Shown piece by piece: positions 21,501-32,614 of a stretch of 64,000 nucleotides of DNA. The position numbers and the translations under genes were made by a program. The notes below the pieces were generated by a model, which saw only the letters and a list, made by a program, of their open reading frames with translations, searched no databases and had not been told where the DNA came from. The stretch is taken from assembly GCA_007449985.2 (NCBI GenBank), contig VIIQ02000073.1:248001-312000 (forward strand), in the 5' to 3' direction. Each line of letters begins with the position of its first letter. Within the stretch, counting starts at the first letter, position 1. This stretch comes from Desmodesmus armatus. Lineage: Eukaryota; Chlorophyta; Chlorophyceae; Sphaeropleales; Scenedesmaceae.

Positions 21501-21741
21501 CCAATTCAAAGTCCGAATCCACAAACTCCACATCATCATCACAAGCTGTGGCTTGCGTCGAGCCTGCGATAGCTGCTGCGGCGGCGGTGGCCGCTGCTCG
21601 GCCACGGCCTCTGTTGGTGCATCTGCTGGCATCCTGTGTCGCTGCTGCTGCAGCTTCACAGTCGCTGCCTTCTGAATCGGATACAAGGTCTACGACATCT
21701 GCTGACGTGGGCTTGCTGCTGCGCCGGCCCCGCTGCTTCAT
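13441..21741 (-). CDS. RAD17: Cell-cycle checkpoint clamp loader RAD17
   Basis: Proposed exons, in transcript order: 21741-21259, 20653-20566, 19984-19709, 19322-19207, 18751 to about 18276, 17869-17618, 16791 to about 16438, 16006-15843, 15432-15300, 14398-14206 and 13746-13441. Diagnostic parts are MWVDKHVPRSVGDLVVHKKK, Walker A (GPPGCGKS), EVMEWTPP, the DEFDMF segment, the RAD17-type Walker B (LLLVEDLP), the Asn-rich sensor region GDLRNAIQNLQLM, HAIGKLLHYKR, FLSENYTRL, SVAARGLL and LPYLQVLA. RAD17 with RFC2-5 loads the 9-1-1 clamp at DNA damage in the nucleus. The N-terminus is acidic and Ala/Gly-rich; the C-terminus ends in an acidic EEIESDSE tail, as in the family. Large Gln and Pro runs interrupt the ATPase domain. 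The 3' end of exon 5 is uncertain. Five exon edges have duplicate copies, and exon 7 exists twice almost intact. Confidence 0.92.
14335..14690 (-). repeat. RAD17 exon-10 acceptor segment, three copies
   Basis: The start of exon 10 with its acceptor (about 14360-14410; minus strand CAG then GCGTCCTGCCCCCAGCC) recurs at about 14500-14545 and, shorter, at about 14640-14665. Each copy is preceded on the minus strand by a poly-C tract acting as a polypyrimidine stretch. Only the copy nearest the next exon runs on into the conserved coding sequence. Confidence 0.85.
15187..15350 (-). repeat. RAD17 exon-9 donor segment duplicated
   Basis: The end of exon 9 (minus strand GGGCTGCTCTGGGCCAACAG then GTGAAT at 15300) recurs about 113 bases further into the intron, ending at 15187 with the donor GTAAGC. 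The copy also keeps the preceding CAG-rich stretch. The second donor is the closer match to consensus, so both may be used. Confidence 0.85.
15955..16218 (-). repeat. RAD17 exon-8 acceptor segment duplicated
   Basis: Minus-strand sequence CCCCAG followed by GCTGGTGCAGCCCCCC begins exon 8 at 16006 and is repeated near 16205-16140. The outer copy keeps about 65 bases of coding-like sequence, then runs into C-rich intron. A 22-base poly-G run on the plus strand (16085-16106) lies between the copies. Confidence 0.85.
16509..16557 (-). repeat. Poly-Gln (CAG) tract in RAD17 exon 7
   Basis: About sixteen CTG triplets on the plus strand, read as a Gln run on the coding strand just after the HAIGKLLHYKR segment. 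A second Gln run of about ten to twelve codons lies at 18484-18518 in exon 5. Such tracts are common in this window and probably vary in length between strains. Confidence 0.9.
16648..17113 (-). repeat. Tandem copy of RAD17 exon 7
   Basis: The first 140-150 bases of exon 7 occur twice: starting at 16791 (used here) and at 17105. Both have a good acceptor (CTGCAG or TTGCAG) and encode nearly the same 45 residues around GRDQGLTV, with a few substitutions (FHAIGKLLHY against LHVIGKLLHC). The upstream copy lacks the KRNKEDYG continuation. A plus-strand poly-G tract (about 16853-16871) lies between them. Confidence 0.9.
17235..17770 (-). repeat. RAD17 exon-6 end in two to three copies
   Basis: The second half of exon 6, ending in minus-strand AAAGGAAAG then GTATGC at 17618, is repeated at about 17505-17370 (ending AAAGGAAAAGTAGGGC) and again as a short fragment around 17235-17280. 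The second copy encodes NAIQNLQLMLQG and the KAGAKAKKGK tail but has a poly-G interruption in place of the GAGGD part. Confidence 0.88.
19068..19240 (-). repeat. RAD17 exon-4 end duplicated
   Basis: The last 33 bases of exon 4, encoding VPTLWADHQYM, occur at 19207-19240 and again at about 19068-19100. The first copy ends in a GTGAGC donor; the second is followed by AGCTGC and has no clear donor. Confidence 0.85.
20740..21035 (-). repeat. Simple repeat cluster in RAD17 intron 1
   Basis: This part of intron 1 has several TTACATATAGCC-like and CCTTGCCTTGC-like units (about 20745-20890), an imperfect palindrome around 20795-20815, and three TGCAAGCATACT units near 20895, 20975 and 21020. No coding sequence or known element is recognised. 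Confidence 0.75.
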
Positions 21742-22043
21742 GCCTGCAGCTTGGCAGTGTGGGTGTGTGTGGGTGCTGTGCAGGATCAGCTCCTGCTATT
21801 GCTGCTGCAGGTTTTGACTCAGCGCAAGCTCAGCGCAAGCGCAGCAACAGCTGCTTGTGCCGCCTGACATGTGCTGCTGTCATGCGAGACGTTGCTGTCA
21901 GCTGCTGCGTGCGCGCATCAGCAGCTGGCCGCTGCAGCTACAAGTTGCTGCTGTAGAGCAGCGTGTACGCCGTGCTGAGCAGCTGCTAGCTGTTAGCTGG
22001 AGGTACGCCTCGCAGTGATAGTCTGCTGTGATCGCCACCTCCA

Positions 22044-22863
22044 CTACTGCAGCAGGTACTGCCTTATGGCCTGCGAGACAGCCCTAGTGGGCCGCTTGTG
22101 GGTGAAACCTGGTGCAGCACAGCAAGCACGAACAGCTTGCAGAAAGCAAACCTAGGAATTTGACACCAGCACTGACAGGGCTGTACGCAAGAGGCACATG
22201 CATGCTTCTGCGGACTGCCAACTGAATTCAGAGGGCACAGCATGAAGTGCAGCAGGGAGCAAGACCAGCCAGCAACGTACTTGTTATCCTGTGCACCTCC
22301 CTGCAGCCCTTCACCAGCACTATGGACGGCAACTGAGTCACGGTAAAGCTGTCTGCCAACTCCTGCAACAATAGACAGGGTGTTCAGGCACGTGCAGGCT
22401 GTGATAGGGCTACTGTGGTGGCAAGACAGTTGCAGGAACAGCTCACCACAGCATCCTCAACATCAACGACTGCAAACGTGACCTGCAGAGACAGCAGCAG
22501 CAGGTGGATCAGACCAGAGAGCAGCTAGAGCAGCAGCACAGCGGGACAACTCCCTGTGGTGCAGCATGCAGGGGCAACTACTGGGTTAGGCAGTTGATCA
22601 CATACTCAAAGATTCTGTGAGGCCTTACCTGGGGGTAAAGGGCTTGCAGATCCTCTAGCTTGGGCTGGATCAATTTACACAGGTGGCACCTTCATGAATG
22701 GTGTTACAAGAATGCACAGAAGTGTGGACGTCAACTGGCAGGGGATAAAGACGCAACAGAAATACATTAGCGTTGTCCCTACCCACCAAGTAGCCGTGAA
22801 GAACAAAACCGTGGGTAGATCACCGTTGGCGAGGTAGTCCTGAGGTGTGTAAAGGATCTTCAT
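22044..22863 (-). CDS. Small thioredoxin with CHLC active site
   Basis: Five exons: 22863-22787, 22689-22629, 22482-22447, 22362-22281 and 22108-22044, total 321 bases and 106 residues, with every phase consistent. The order is MKILYTPQDY, the beta strand LPTVLFFTATW, the active site CHLC (split by intron 1), KLIQPKLEDLQALYP, VTFAVVDVEDA, the cis-Pro loop TVTQLPSIVLV and a basic C-terminus. Thioredoxins reduce disulfides in target proteins; the normal site is CGPC, so this is an atypical form. An in-frame TAA 18-20 bases before the ATG fixes the start and rules out an upstream transit peptide in the same exon, so the protein is probably cytosolic or nuclear. It lies 300 bases upstream of RAD17 in the same orientation. 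Confidence 0.88.
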
Positions 22864-23829
22864 TGCATTGGACGCATCGGATTATCATATGTTCCCGTTT
22901 TCCATCAAGTCACTGGACAATCGCCTTCTGTCTTTAGTCAAGTCAGTTGGGTCTGGCACAGAACCTTGGACGATGAGATCACAGCACCCAGTCAGTGTTC
23001 TTGAGTGTTTTCAACCGGTGACAAGTTTATGGCTATGTGAGTTGCATGAAAATTGGCGTCGGACACAACCAAAGTCAACCAAGGGGATGAAGGGGAATTC
23101 ATGGACCAAGGGTGCACAGTCCCTGACGATGAATGGTTATGGCCCACTGTCACCACACAGTCTACAATCTCGCGGTTGTGCGGTGGGGTTTGCGTTGTCC
23201 TAATGTTTGCTCAAAGCACCATTGAGCATCATGCAGATCAATCATTCAAGTCCAGGACGCAGTCTCCAAGCACATGCTGTCCTCCACTCCAAGAATTGCG
23301 CAACGCATGTTATACCTCTATCAACCAATCGCACACCTTCACGACACCCAAAAGCCAAGCAGTCTGCCCAAGCCTGTGGTGCCCCCAATATGGCAACCTG
23401 TCAAAACCTATGAACCACCCCCTGGCATCACACGTACTGACAACAACTGGGCCCCAGTGATGATGCAAGCGTTGCATCATGGCACAATTGTGACACATCA
23501 GGAGGATTGCAGGCTATACCAGTGCTGCTTCCAAACACGGTGACTCAGTGCGCAAACAGACCATAAACAGACAGACCATGAACAAACAAAACTGCGCACA
23601 CAGAACCTGGCAATATGGGTAGCAGGGTAGTGACTGCATGTGTGCGCCAGCCATCGCCGCAGGTGCCAAACACACATCACTGTGACCTCAGCAGTACTGA
23701 ACCCAGAGATGCTCAGGCCATCATGCAACGACACCCTCCATGTACTGACCAATGACCTGCAGCCGGCCAAAACATCCCAACATGCCGGTCGCACTCCTCA
23801 TTGAGTGCATGTATATATGCATACCCCTG
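22864..23829. other. Intergenic, about 970 bases
   Basis: Lies between the apyrase 3' end and the thioredoxin start, both on the minus strand. It has lower GC than neighbouring exons and no domain-bearing frame. The part next to 22864 should contain the thioredoxin promoter; no clear TATA-like element is visible. Confidence 0.5.
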
Positions 23830-25640
23830 CTAATTTGAGACTTTGAAGCTGCTGCGACTGGGGCTGACTTTGGCCCTGGGGTTGGTTGAGTAGCCACTGC
23901 TGTGTGCCCGACCGGGGCCCGCAGTGGACGACAGCAGGCCGGTCAACGGCAGGAATGAGACAGGGCCCACTGTTGCAGGGCCACACACACCCCTACACCA
24001 CCCAACCAGAACTACCCACACGACACCCAGCACTACGACCCAGCCAGGACCGCTCAGATGCAAACCAGCGTCTGACTGGTTATGGTGCAAAAGCCCCAGG
24101 GACCAATGGGATCCCTGCGCTGACCTGGCTTGCAATTCAAGCTGTGGTGTGACAGCTGTGTGCTCCTGCAAAGCTGGCGCAGTGTGCTGCTGATCAGCTG
24201 CTGCACCCTTCACCCCCGCTGCCGGTCCCCCTGCTGCTCCTGATGCATCCTGCACACTTCCCTGCAGCACTGTCGCCGCCCCTCGCATGGAGCTCTTGCT
24301 CTTCCCGCCTTTTCTCCTGTACCGCCCCTTCTTCCCGCCCTTTCTAGGGGCTGCAGGGTTTACACCCGTGGCTTCAGCACCAGCTGTGCTAAACCCTGGC
24401 AGCCTGCTGGCCTCTACAAGGACTGCCCCCAAAGGCCAGCCTAGGTCCCCATCCTGTGCAATCACCACCCTTGACTCCTGAAGGCCCAGCCCACGCAGCA
24501 GGAGCTGCACCACGTAGGGGCCCCATGTGCAGTACCGCTCCACGTTCACGTTGCTGCCTAGGTGCTCCCGCACCCAGGGCCAAGGGCGCCTGCACAGGGC
24601 CTGGGCAGCGTCCAGCAGCGGCTGCAGGGAGTGGCTGTCCTGCACACCAAGGAAGCGAGACACCACGTAGAAGCCTGCACAGCAAACGACAGCATTCAGG
24701 CAGCTGACAAAGGGACGTAACATATAATGGAAGCAGTGATGGAAGAGGGGCTGCAGGATTGGCTGGGCACTACATTTTGTGAACAAGGCTGGTGAGCTTG
24801 GGCAGGCAGAGAGCAGCAATGCGCAATTGCGCACAGTCTGCCGACGCCACCAGAGCAGAGCAGCATCTCAGAAGCCAGACGTGGTGTCAGCACCATGCCA
24901 ATACTAGCAGCACTAAATCCATCCATCTAGACTTATTGCTGACCTGTGAGAGCCATGAAGTTGCCCTGCAGCTCCGGCTGCGGTGTGCCCAGCACACATG
25001 CAGGCACGTGCTTGTGCACAGCACATGGTGCGCTGGCATTCACCACAGCGTTCACGACCGCCAGGCAAGACTCCCAGTCAGGCGTGCCATGCAGCAACAC
25101 CTGCAGCAACATCAGCATGACAGTGGCATATTGGGGGGGAGGGGGGGTGTTACAAGTGGATACTTTCACCGCTGGGAGGTACTCTCCATGCGTGGTGACA
25201 TTGATAGCGCATGGAGTGCTGGCGCGGGCAGTCACTACCAAAGTAAGTTGACCCCGCTGTGTGGGCAGGGTTAGCTGTGAATGAGGTGGGGGCTGCCACC
25301 GCGCAGTACTGCAGGGAGGTTCTGCTGTGAGTAGCACCCCCACGCTATGCAGTGCAGGATGTGGCAGCACTAGATGCTGTGTATACATGACTGCAGTCTG
25401 ACCACCTCCCTCCATGTCTGCTCTGCGGTTCATCACTACATACGCTAGACTCCCAAAGTTTGCAGCACAGCTGATGCTTCTGCATGTACTTCTTGGCACG
25501 GCTACCATCAAAGGAGGTGGTAAAACCTCACGGCAGGCGCACCTGAGAGGGTTCTGGGACGATGCCAGCATAAGCCACCCGCGTGTACACCGCTTCGTAT
25601 CCCTCATGCAAGCATGGGTGGCGCACAACTGGAAGCTGGG

Positions 25641-25672
<32 letters not shown>

Positions 25673-26415
25673 GTGGTGATGATGGCACTGACACTGGGAC
25701 GCTCCTCCTGCACTGCCACGGGCGCAGGCTTGGAGACGATACTGCTGCTGCTGCTGCCGCCAGCACCTACAGGGACAGCTGGGTGTGTGCTGATGGCAGC
25801 CGGGCTGAGCACTACAGCTGCACCCCCACTGCTGCTGCTGTTGCTGCCGGCAGCAGCAGCAGCAGGGGCTGCCACAGCAGGGTCGTCCCGTAGTAGGTAG
25901 TCCCTCAGCAGCTGCCGCAGGACCACATCATGGCTGTGCTGACCAACCCGTGTGACACCATCACCACCACCACCACCACCATCATGACTAGCACGACCAG
26001 CAATACCGCCGTGCCTGCTGACAGGAAATGTACGTCCCCACTGTGCAGCTGGTGTGCTGAGCAGCTGCTCAAACCAAACCAGCTGCTGCTGCAGGAGGGA
26101 CCGCCGCACCAGCCCGGATGCGCGCCGGCGGGCAGTAGGGAGCAGCGGTGATGCGCCGCCCTGCTGCAGGCGCAAGCCAGGGCTGGTGGCGCCCCCGGTG
26201 CTATCGGCCTGTACTGCACTTGACGTCTGTACTGCTCCACTGCTGTCGGCCTGTACTGCAGACGAGGACGGCTGGGCTACACCAGTGCTAGCCGCCCCTG
26301 ACTGCAAACCCGCATGGCTGCTGCTGCCTTGCACCACGCTGCTGCTGTCAAGCGCAACACTGCTGCTGCTGCTGCTACTGACAGGGCCCCCACTGCTGCC
26401 CTCACTAATGCCCTC

Positions 26416-26457
<42 letters not shown>

Positions 26458-28591
26458 TCAGCCTGCACTTGGTCCGTGCTGCTGCTTAAACCGTTGCTGT
26501 CTGGCTGCACCGTGCTGGAGCTTCATGTGGGTGGAACCCTGCAGCAGCTGCCACTGCTAGGTCTGCCTGCCGCTGCTGCTCCAAGTGCTGAGGGGCAATT
26601 TGAGCTGCAGCAGTCCCCGCCTTTGTGAGATCGTACGGGTCTGCCTCAACGCCTGCTGCACGTGCTACAGCTATGTCGTGCAGGATGGCCCCTGCTGCTG
26701 CTGCAGACGGCTGAAGCTTTGAGCCCGGTGTGCCGTCGCTGCTGGCATTGCTGCTTGTGTCTGTTATAGTGCCGGGCGCCAGCACTGTGCTCTCAGCTGT
26801 ACTTACGTTGCTGCTGCCGTCTGCAGGCTGCAGCAGCATCTCATGCTGACCTTGCTGCCGGAGAAGCACCTGCTGCTGTACCTGTGTCTGCTGCTGTTGC
26901 AGCAGCAGGGTGATGCTCCTGTCATAAGCCTCATTGAGGCCGTACTGCTTGAAGGAGTGCAGATGCAACTGGAATGTGTGACCTGCTACGCTGATGTTAT
27001 ACTCTGGCAAGGGGGCCACAGCCGCAGCAGCAGCACCAGCAGCATCACTGCCCTGCTTGCTGCTAGTGCTGCTGCTGAGTCTGTGTGACACTTCAAACGT
27101 TACTTGCAGTGAAGACCCTCCAAGGTCCAAAGCCCCCAGGCTGCTGCTGCTGCTGCTGCCGGCTGTGCTGCCTGCAGCTGCTGCTGCTGTTCGGTGCGGC
27201 CGCAGCCGGCCCTGCTGGTAGTTGAGGGCCAGCCAGCCAAAGGCGCCCTCATCGTCCCCACTGATGATGCGCGCCCAGCTAGGCTCAAACCTGCACAGCA
27301 GCAGCAGGGCTGGCTTACTGGTGCTGAGGTGTGGCATACAGCAGGCCTCATCTCAGTGGAGGAAGGTGGAGGAGGCTGGAAGATGTTGGGTGCGCAAGGT
27401 GCAAGTGTGCGATCTGGTGGGCGGTGGCTGGGTGATCCCTGATGGAAGCTCCCCCCATGATGCAAGCATACTGCTGACTTGTTGGCGACGCAGGGGTTGC
27501 GATGTGAAAACACATCTGTGCAGGAGCCAGTATGCTAGGGGCTGCATGCTGTGTTGTGATGCTCCCAGCAAGTTACTATATGACCAGCACACCTCTGAGA
27601 GAGCGAGCAACGGGCACCTGCACGCCCATTGGCTGCCTGTCCCTCCCTCCAACATGTGCTGCATATCCCCTTGCTGTTAGGGCAGCTGCTTCCGACCACC
27701 TTCCCCTCACGCACCTGAACCCTGATTGGGCCAGCTGCTTCCTGACCTCTGCCAGGAGCGCCTCCTGCTGCTGCACAGGCAGCCGCCTGAGGCCCCCAGT
27801 AGCCATGAAGTACAGCGGCGTGCTGGACTGCCGCCCTGTCGGCACTACTGCTCGCGCCCAGGTCAGCAGAGGACCCAGTGCTACTGTCAAGCCTGCAGCA
27901 GGGGCTGCTGCGAATGCATCCAGGCCGGGCCGGGTCTCAACGCGGTTGTACATGCCCTTGCTGGTGTGCTGGGGGATGTGGCGAGCAGCTGCAGAGGGCG
28001 GGATGGGCTTTACGAGAGGAAATGGGCTGCTACTGCTGCTTTGGGTGGTTCTGCTGGTGCTGTGCTGCGTCGTCCAATTGTAGGCATAGCTGCACAATGA
28101 CAGTGGTGTAAGGGGGGGGACATGGTGTCATGTCAGCCGACGCATGTTTGCAAACCTGGGCACGTGTTGCATGCTGAGGGCATGTGCTGTGCTATGCTTG
28201 TGGCTACGCCCTGGCTTTCCTACCTCCACCCATGCCCCAAAACAGTGCAGGAAACATGCATGGCGCCCACAGCACAAGACGCACTACACCGTCCAGTCGG
28301 GTGCAGTCTGCGTTGCAAAAGCATCATGCCTGCCAAGCACTGTGTAGAACTGCAGTAGTAGTGCTTTTGTTCCTCCCCGACTGCTTGTGTGTGCTGGCAG
28401 GGGGGCACTCTGTGAGTGTTGATGTGCTGGCAGTGGAGCACTCACATGCGGGTGCCAGAGCTGCCGCTGTCAATCACCAGGGCATGAAGCACAGGGCTGG
28501 TGGCGGCGCGCCTGGAAAGCAGCATGCGCCCAGCAAGTGCGGCTGCCAACACGGTCGCAGCGAGCAGCAGGAGGCAGCTGACGGCTGACAT
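23830..28591 (-). CDS. GDA1/CD39-family apyrase with two membrane segments
   Basis: Exons: 28591-28446, 28089-27715, 27290-25543, 25100-24944 and 24674-23830, about 1,090 residues. The apyrase conserved regions are present: ACR1 VIDSGSSGTR followed by IYAYNW, ACR2 LYFMATGGLRRLP, ACR3 DDEGAFGWLALNYQQG, ACR4 ALDLGGSSLQVTFE and ACR5 LGWPLGAVLVEA, plus YGLNEA and HPCLHEGY. The enzyme hydrolyses nucleoside tri- and diphosphates. An N-terminal hydrophobic segment (LLLLAATVLAAALAG) and a C-terminal one (WVVVLGVVWVVLVGW) predict a membrane enzyme with a luminal or outside catalytic domain. It is roughly twice the usual length because of Ser/Ala/Gln-rich inserts between ACR4 and HPCLHEGY. Two frame changes near 26505 and in the CAG tract near 26420-26455 fit two lost bases; a short intron there is the alternative. 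Confidence 0.9.
25156..25187 (+). repeat. Short dispersed repeat after a poly-G run, copy 1
   Basis: The motif GATACTTTCACCGC, a few variable bases, then GGTACTCTC lies directly after a plus-strand poly-G stretch in an apyrase intron. The same arrangement occurs at 50339-50372 in a CDC123 intron. Identity beyond about 30 bases is low. Confidence 0.6.
26417..26455 (-). repeat. CAG tract in the apyrase insert
   Basis: About thirteen CTG triplets on the plus strand. The protein frame passes from an Ala reading to a Ser reading across this tract, which is where one of the two apyrase frame changes must sit if there is no intron. Confidence 0.85.
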
Positions 28592-29534
28592 GTGGGAAGA
28601 CTTGGCCCTTGGCACCTGCAAAGCAGTGGTCCGTTGGGCAAGCGGGTGGTTAGGCTGCTGGCAGTGGGAGTAGAAACAATACAGCCAGGTGATGCCAGCT
28701 GCTAAAGTTGGATAGCTGCTCCTTTATTGCAGGTGACGCACCTGCGTGGGGTACGCCTTGGAGTATGGGCCATAGCGTGGTGTGGCGCAGCTGTCGTGCC
28801 GCAGCAGCATCCGAGGTGAGTGCACTGTGGGCACTCAGCTAGGGGCCAGCCAGTGTCTACGTGACAACTGAAAGTGAGTATGTATGGCGGACACATGCTG
28901 GTGGGCATACATGCAGCTTTCTGGACACCTCAGCGGACCAGCTGAGGGAGATCAGCAGGCCAGCCTGTCTGTGCGTATGTCGCTAGCACTGCTTTGCACA
29001 CCACCGGCATGCATGGGAATAAGTGTCACGGTGCTCAAAAGTTGAAGCTGAAGCTTGATTGACCGGGGTCAGGTCTGAAGGTCTCAGCTGGGTCCATACT
29101 CCAGCTTCTGCGTGCCACGCCATTCTGATCCAGTACCCGCGACCTTTGATACAATTTCAAAACTGCTTGCCATCCGAGGCATCCACGTGCAAATCACAAA
29201 GGCGCGCAAGTCTGCCTCAAAGCTTGCTCGTTCTGATCCCGGCAGCTGAAAAACCTTGTGCCTTTCTCAGTACTTTGTAGATGGACGTGACACAGCATGC
29301 ACAGGTCAGTCTGCTGCTGCTGTCCAAAACAGCACACACTGTGCCCACAGGCATGGTGCACTGGGGAGAGGCCGCTGCTGCTGCACACTATGGGACGCTG
29401 CACAGCTACAACGTCCAGCACGCAGAGCTTGCAGCAGTCCTTGTGGGTCCTCCACCTTGGCGGGACACCTTTGTCATCACGCCACTCAGCTGCACGTTCT
29501 GCTTATGTTGCTGCTGCAGGGCACTGATCCGGCA
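28592..29534. promoter_or_regulatory. Divergent promoter region, apyrase / DP
   Basis: The apyrase starts leftward at 28591 and DP starts rightward at about 29535, so this 0.94-kb interval should hold both promoters and the 5' UTRs. Open frames between 29256 and 29534 run into the DP start but show no domain, and the DP protein could begin further upstream in this interval. No E2F or TATA site is claimed. Confidence 0.4.
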
Positions 29535-32500
29535 ATGCAGCCGATCCCGCAAAACATGTATGCAGGTAAGACCGGGCAGGAGGTCGGTGCGGTTCCACAG
29601 CAGCAGCCCGCTCAAAGGTTGCCAGCGCGCCATGCAGGGGCAGGACGGGCCGACGGTTGCGCTGCTGCGGTCTGTTGTTCATATCCATGAATATCGACAA
29701 TATTGGGCTGCGTGACGTTCAGGTTGCAGCACTCATTAGTGCAGTTGCAGTGCATATGATCTCAGCAACACTCTGCTCCCTTGTGGCACAACAAAGGGCC
29801 CCTTCAGTGCCAGGCCGTGAGCGTGTGTTGGTTTTGTTCATTCTGCTTTGACAGGGGGCCAGCCTGGCGGCAGTGCAGACCATGCAGCAGCTCACTTTGC
29901 AGGCTTCATGACACCTCCTCTTGAACAGCAGCAGCTGCAGCCACAAGCAGACAAAATTGATGCAGAGGCTGAGGCTGCAGCAGCAGCGGCAGCTGTAACA
30001 GCAGCTGCGGCAGCCATAACAGCAGCAGCTGTGGAGGCATCAGAAATGACAGCAGCAGCTGCTGGCGCTGGGGCAGGGGCATCATCAAGCCTCCAGCCCG
30101 TGCAGCCTGCCAAGGCGGAGCAGCTGTCATACGCAGCCATCCGGGAGGCTGCAGCTGTCAACCAGGCAGCAGACGGCGCTGCAGATGAGGCCATGCAGAC
30201 AGTAGCAGCAGCACAACAGACCCTTCACATGCTCATGAACCCCACGCCGATGGCCATGCAGCAGCACGGCATGACTGGCATGGAGGACGACATCAGTGCC
30301 AGCACACACCACCCCTCAGGACGTGCCCGCCGCAGCCGCAGCAGCACAGGCTACATGGACCACCAAGGTGCAGCCCACATGATGGGTATGGCAGGCATGT
30401 ATGTGCCTGGCGGCCGTCCCAACAAGGGTCTGCGCCACTTCAGCATGAAGGTAAGCATGGGGACTTGTGTTTCTAAGGTCCAAGGGGAAGGGTTAAGGGG
30501 AGCGAACCCCCCACTGGCTGGCCACACACAACTCTTTCTGGTTACCCCGACTGCCGGCGCCAGAGGTCAAACCTCAAGGATGAGCGACAGCATGGGTTTA
30601 GGTTGGATGGCTCCCGACTCTCTCTGCGTGGTAACAGTGTATGGCTCTATGACAGCGCATCAGGCTTCATTGCTGCAGGCGTGCAACTTGCAGAGTGCAA
30701 CTGGCTGAAGTTATATCATGCACACGCTCATAAGCCGAGGACGGTCAACAGAGCGGGGCGGCACACCACATGTTGAAGTTGACTGTGCACTTGTTTTCTG
30801 AGTGTGTGTTTTGCATGTGTGTAACTGGTGCAGGTATGTGAGAAGGTTGAGAGCAAGGGCACCACCTCCTACAACGAGGTGGCAGACGAGTTGGTGGCGG
30901 AGCTCAAGGATGGCGGCATGGACGACGGCATCTGCTACGACGAGAAAAACATCCGGCGCCGCGTGTACGACGCAATCAATGTGCTCATGGCCCTGGACAT
31001 CATTGCAAAGGAGAAGAAGGCCATCATATGGAAGGGCTTCCCCACCACACGCAGCGCAGCACAGCAGGTGCGCCAGCCAGCAGCGCATGGACCAGTGCTG
31101 TCCGGCAGCAGGGTGGGGGGGAGGGGTGATGCGGCTCAGTGTGGTAGCGGGGTTGTTGTTTCGGCAAGCACGCACTTGGTGGGGTCTGGTTATCGGTTAG
31201 ATGGTTCTATTCCATGTAGGGGTTACTCAGCAGTGTGCTGCACAATCGGCCAGCTGACTCTCATGTTGCGCCAGCAGCAGCCCTGCGTACCTCTGCTGGC
31301 CTGGAGCGCACCAGCACTGCACTGCTGTTGTGCTGTGCTCCAACGTCCGCCTGCTGTCTGGTTGCGTGTTGATGCGTGGCTTTGCGCCATCCGGAACACC
31401 ATTGGCTGCCATGTCGTCTGCTTCAAGTGCGCTTCAATACACACCGTGCTATGCAGAGCACTGAACTCCGGTTTCTTTTCTGTTGCTGTGTTTCAGGTGC
31501 AGCGGCTGCATGCGGAGCAGATCAATGCCATGACCGAGGTGGGTCGCAAGGCGCAGTACCTTGCAGACCTGGTGGAGCAGCAGCGGGCCCTCAAGCACCT
31601 GCTGGACAGGAACAGCAAGCAGCCAGACAACGTCAACACAGGCACAGCGCTGCACCTGCCATTCATCCTGGTGCAGAGCAAGCCAGATGCCACGGTGGAG
31701 GTGCAGATCTCGTCTGACATGCAGGATGTGCAATTCAACTTCTACCAGTAAGCACTCTGGGGTGGTTGCAAGAGGTTTGTTAGAATGCGCAGCCAGGGGG
31801 GTGCTATCAGCACACAGCTTGGGTGGTTTGAACGCGCAGCTATGGAGCTGTCGAGGGTGCATTGCTGTTGGCATTGTCGGGTAGCAGCAGCAGCAGCAAC
31901 TCGCATGGAAAGGGCAACATCAGGCAGTGCTGACAGCAGGGGAGGAAATGCAAGTGTCAGCACAGCTGTGCAGGGCATGGCAGCTGCGCCTCCCTTGCGC
32001 CCTTCTTGCACATGATGTGCACGCGCTGTGGTGGTTGCTCCTGCGCCCTTCTTGCACATGATGTGCATGGCTGTGGTGGTTGCATTGCATGGGCTACCCT
32101 GCTGACCGGACGCTGTGGTCTGCTGCTGTGCTGGGCCCCTTTCCTGCCATGCAGCTACCCCTTTGAGATTCATGACGATGCGCTGGTGCTGCGGAAGATG
32201 CTGGAGCACGACAATGCGCAGAAGATGGCAGCAGCAGGTGGGGTTTTGGTGCGGGTGGGGAAGGGGTCAGGGTTTTACGCTCCCGGGTGTAGCCTGAGCT
32301 GACTTGTCACAAACAAACTGCCAAGAGCAAACATCAGGCTTTCAGTGCTGGCAGTGTATGGACCACCTACACGATTTTTTTGACCAGATGGGTTTGACTG
32401 GGCATCACCATCACCGGTGTTCACATGGGCAGCACACTCACCGCCGCTTGCCTGTGTCTTCCGTTGCGCAGGGCATGTGGCTATGCCTGATGGCACATCT

Positions 32501-32614
32501 GCCATGTGCATCGATGGGCACATGTTGACGCCTGAACAGCAGATGATGTTGCAGCAGCAGCACGCGGCAATGGCAGCAGCGGCCGCGGCGGCGGCAGCAG
32601 CGGGTCATTACTGA
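29535..32614 (+). CDS. DP protein, dimerisation partner of E2F
   Basis: Exons 29535-29565, 29855-30450, 30834-31067, 31497-31747, 32155-32237 and 32472-32614 give 445 residues with all phases consistent. The DNA-binding winged helix is [20 protein letters not shown] through [10 protein letters not shown] and the [14 protein letters not shown] signature, followed by [12 protein letters not shown]. The dimerisation coiled coil is next ([35 protein letters not shown]), then LPFILVQS and the marked-box part [17 protein letters not shown] pairs with E2F to control S-phase genes in the nucleus. The long N-terminus is Ala/Gln-rich and low-complexity, as is the end of the protein. The start at 29535 is the ATG nearest the first confident junction; an upstream in-frame start is possible. 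Confidence 0.93.
31996..32083 (+). repeat. 46-bp direct repeat in DP intron 4
   Basis: Two adjacent copies of a sequence beginning TGCGCCCTTCTTGCACATGA, starting at 31996 and 32042. It does not include the exon edge, which lies 70 bases downstream. Confidence 0.8.
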
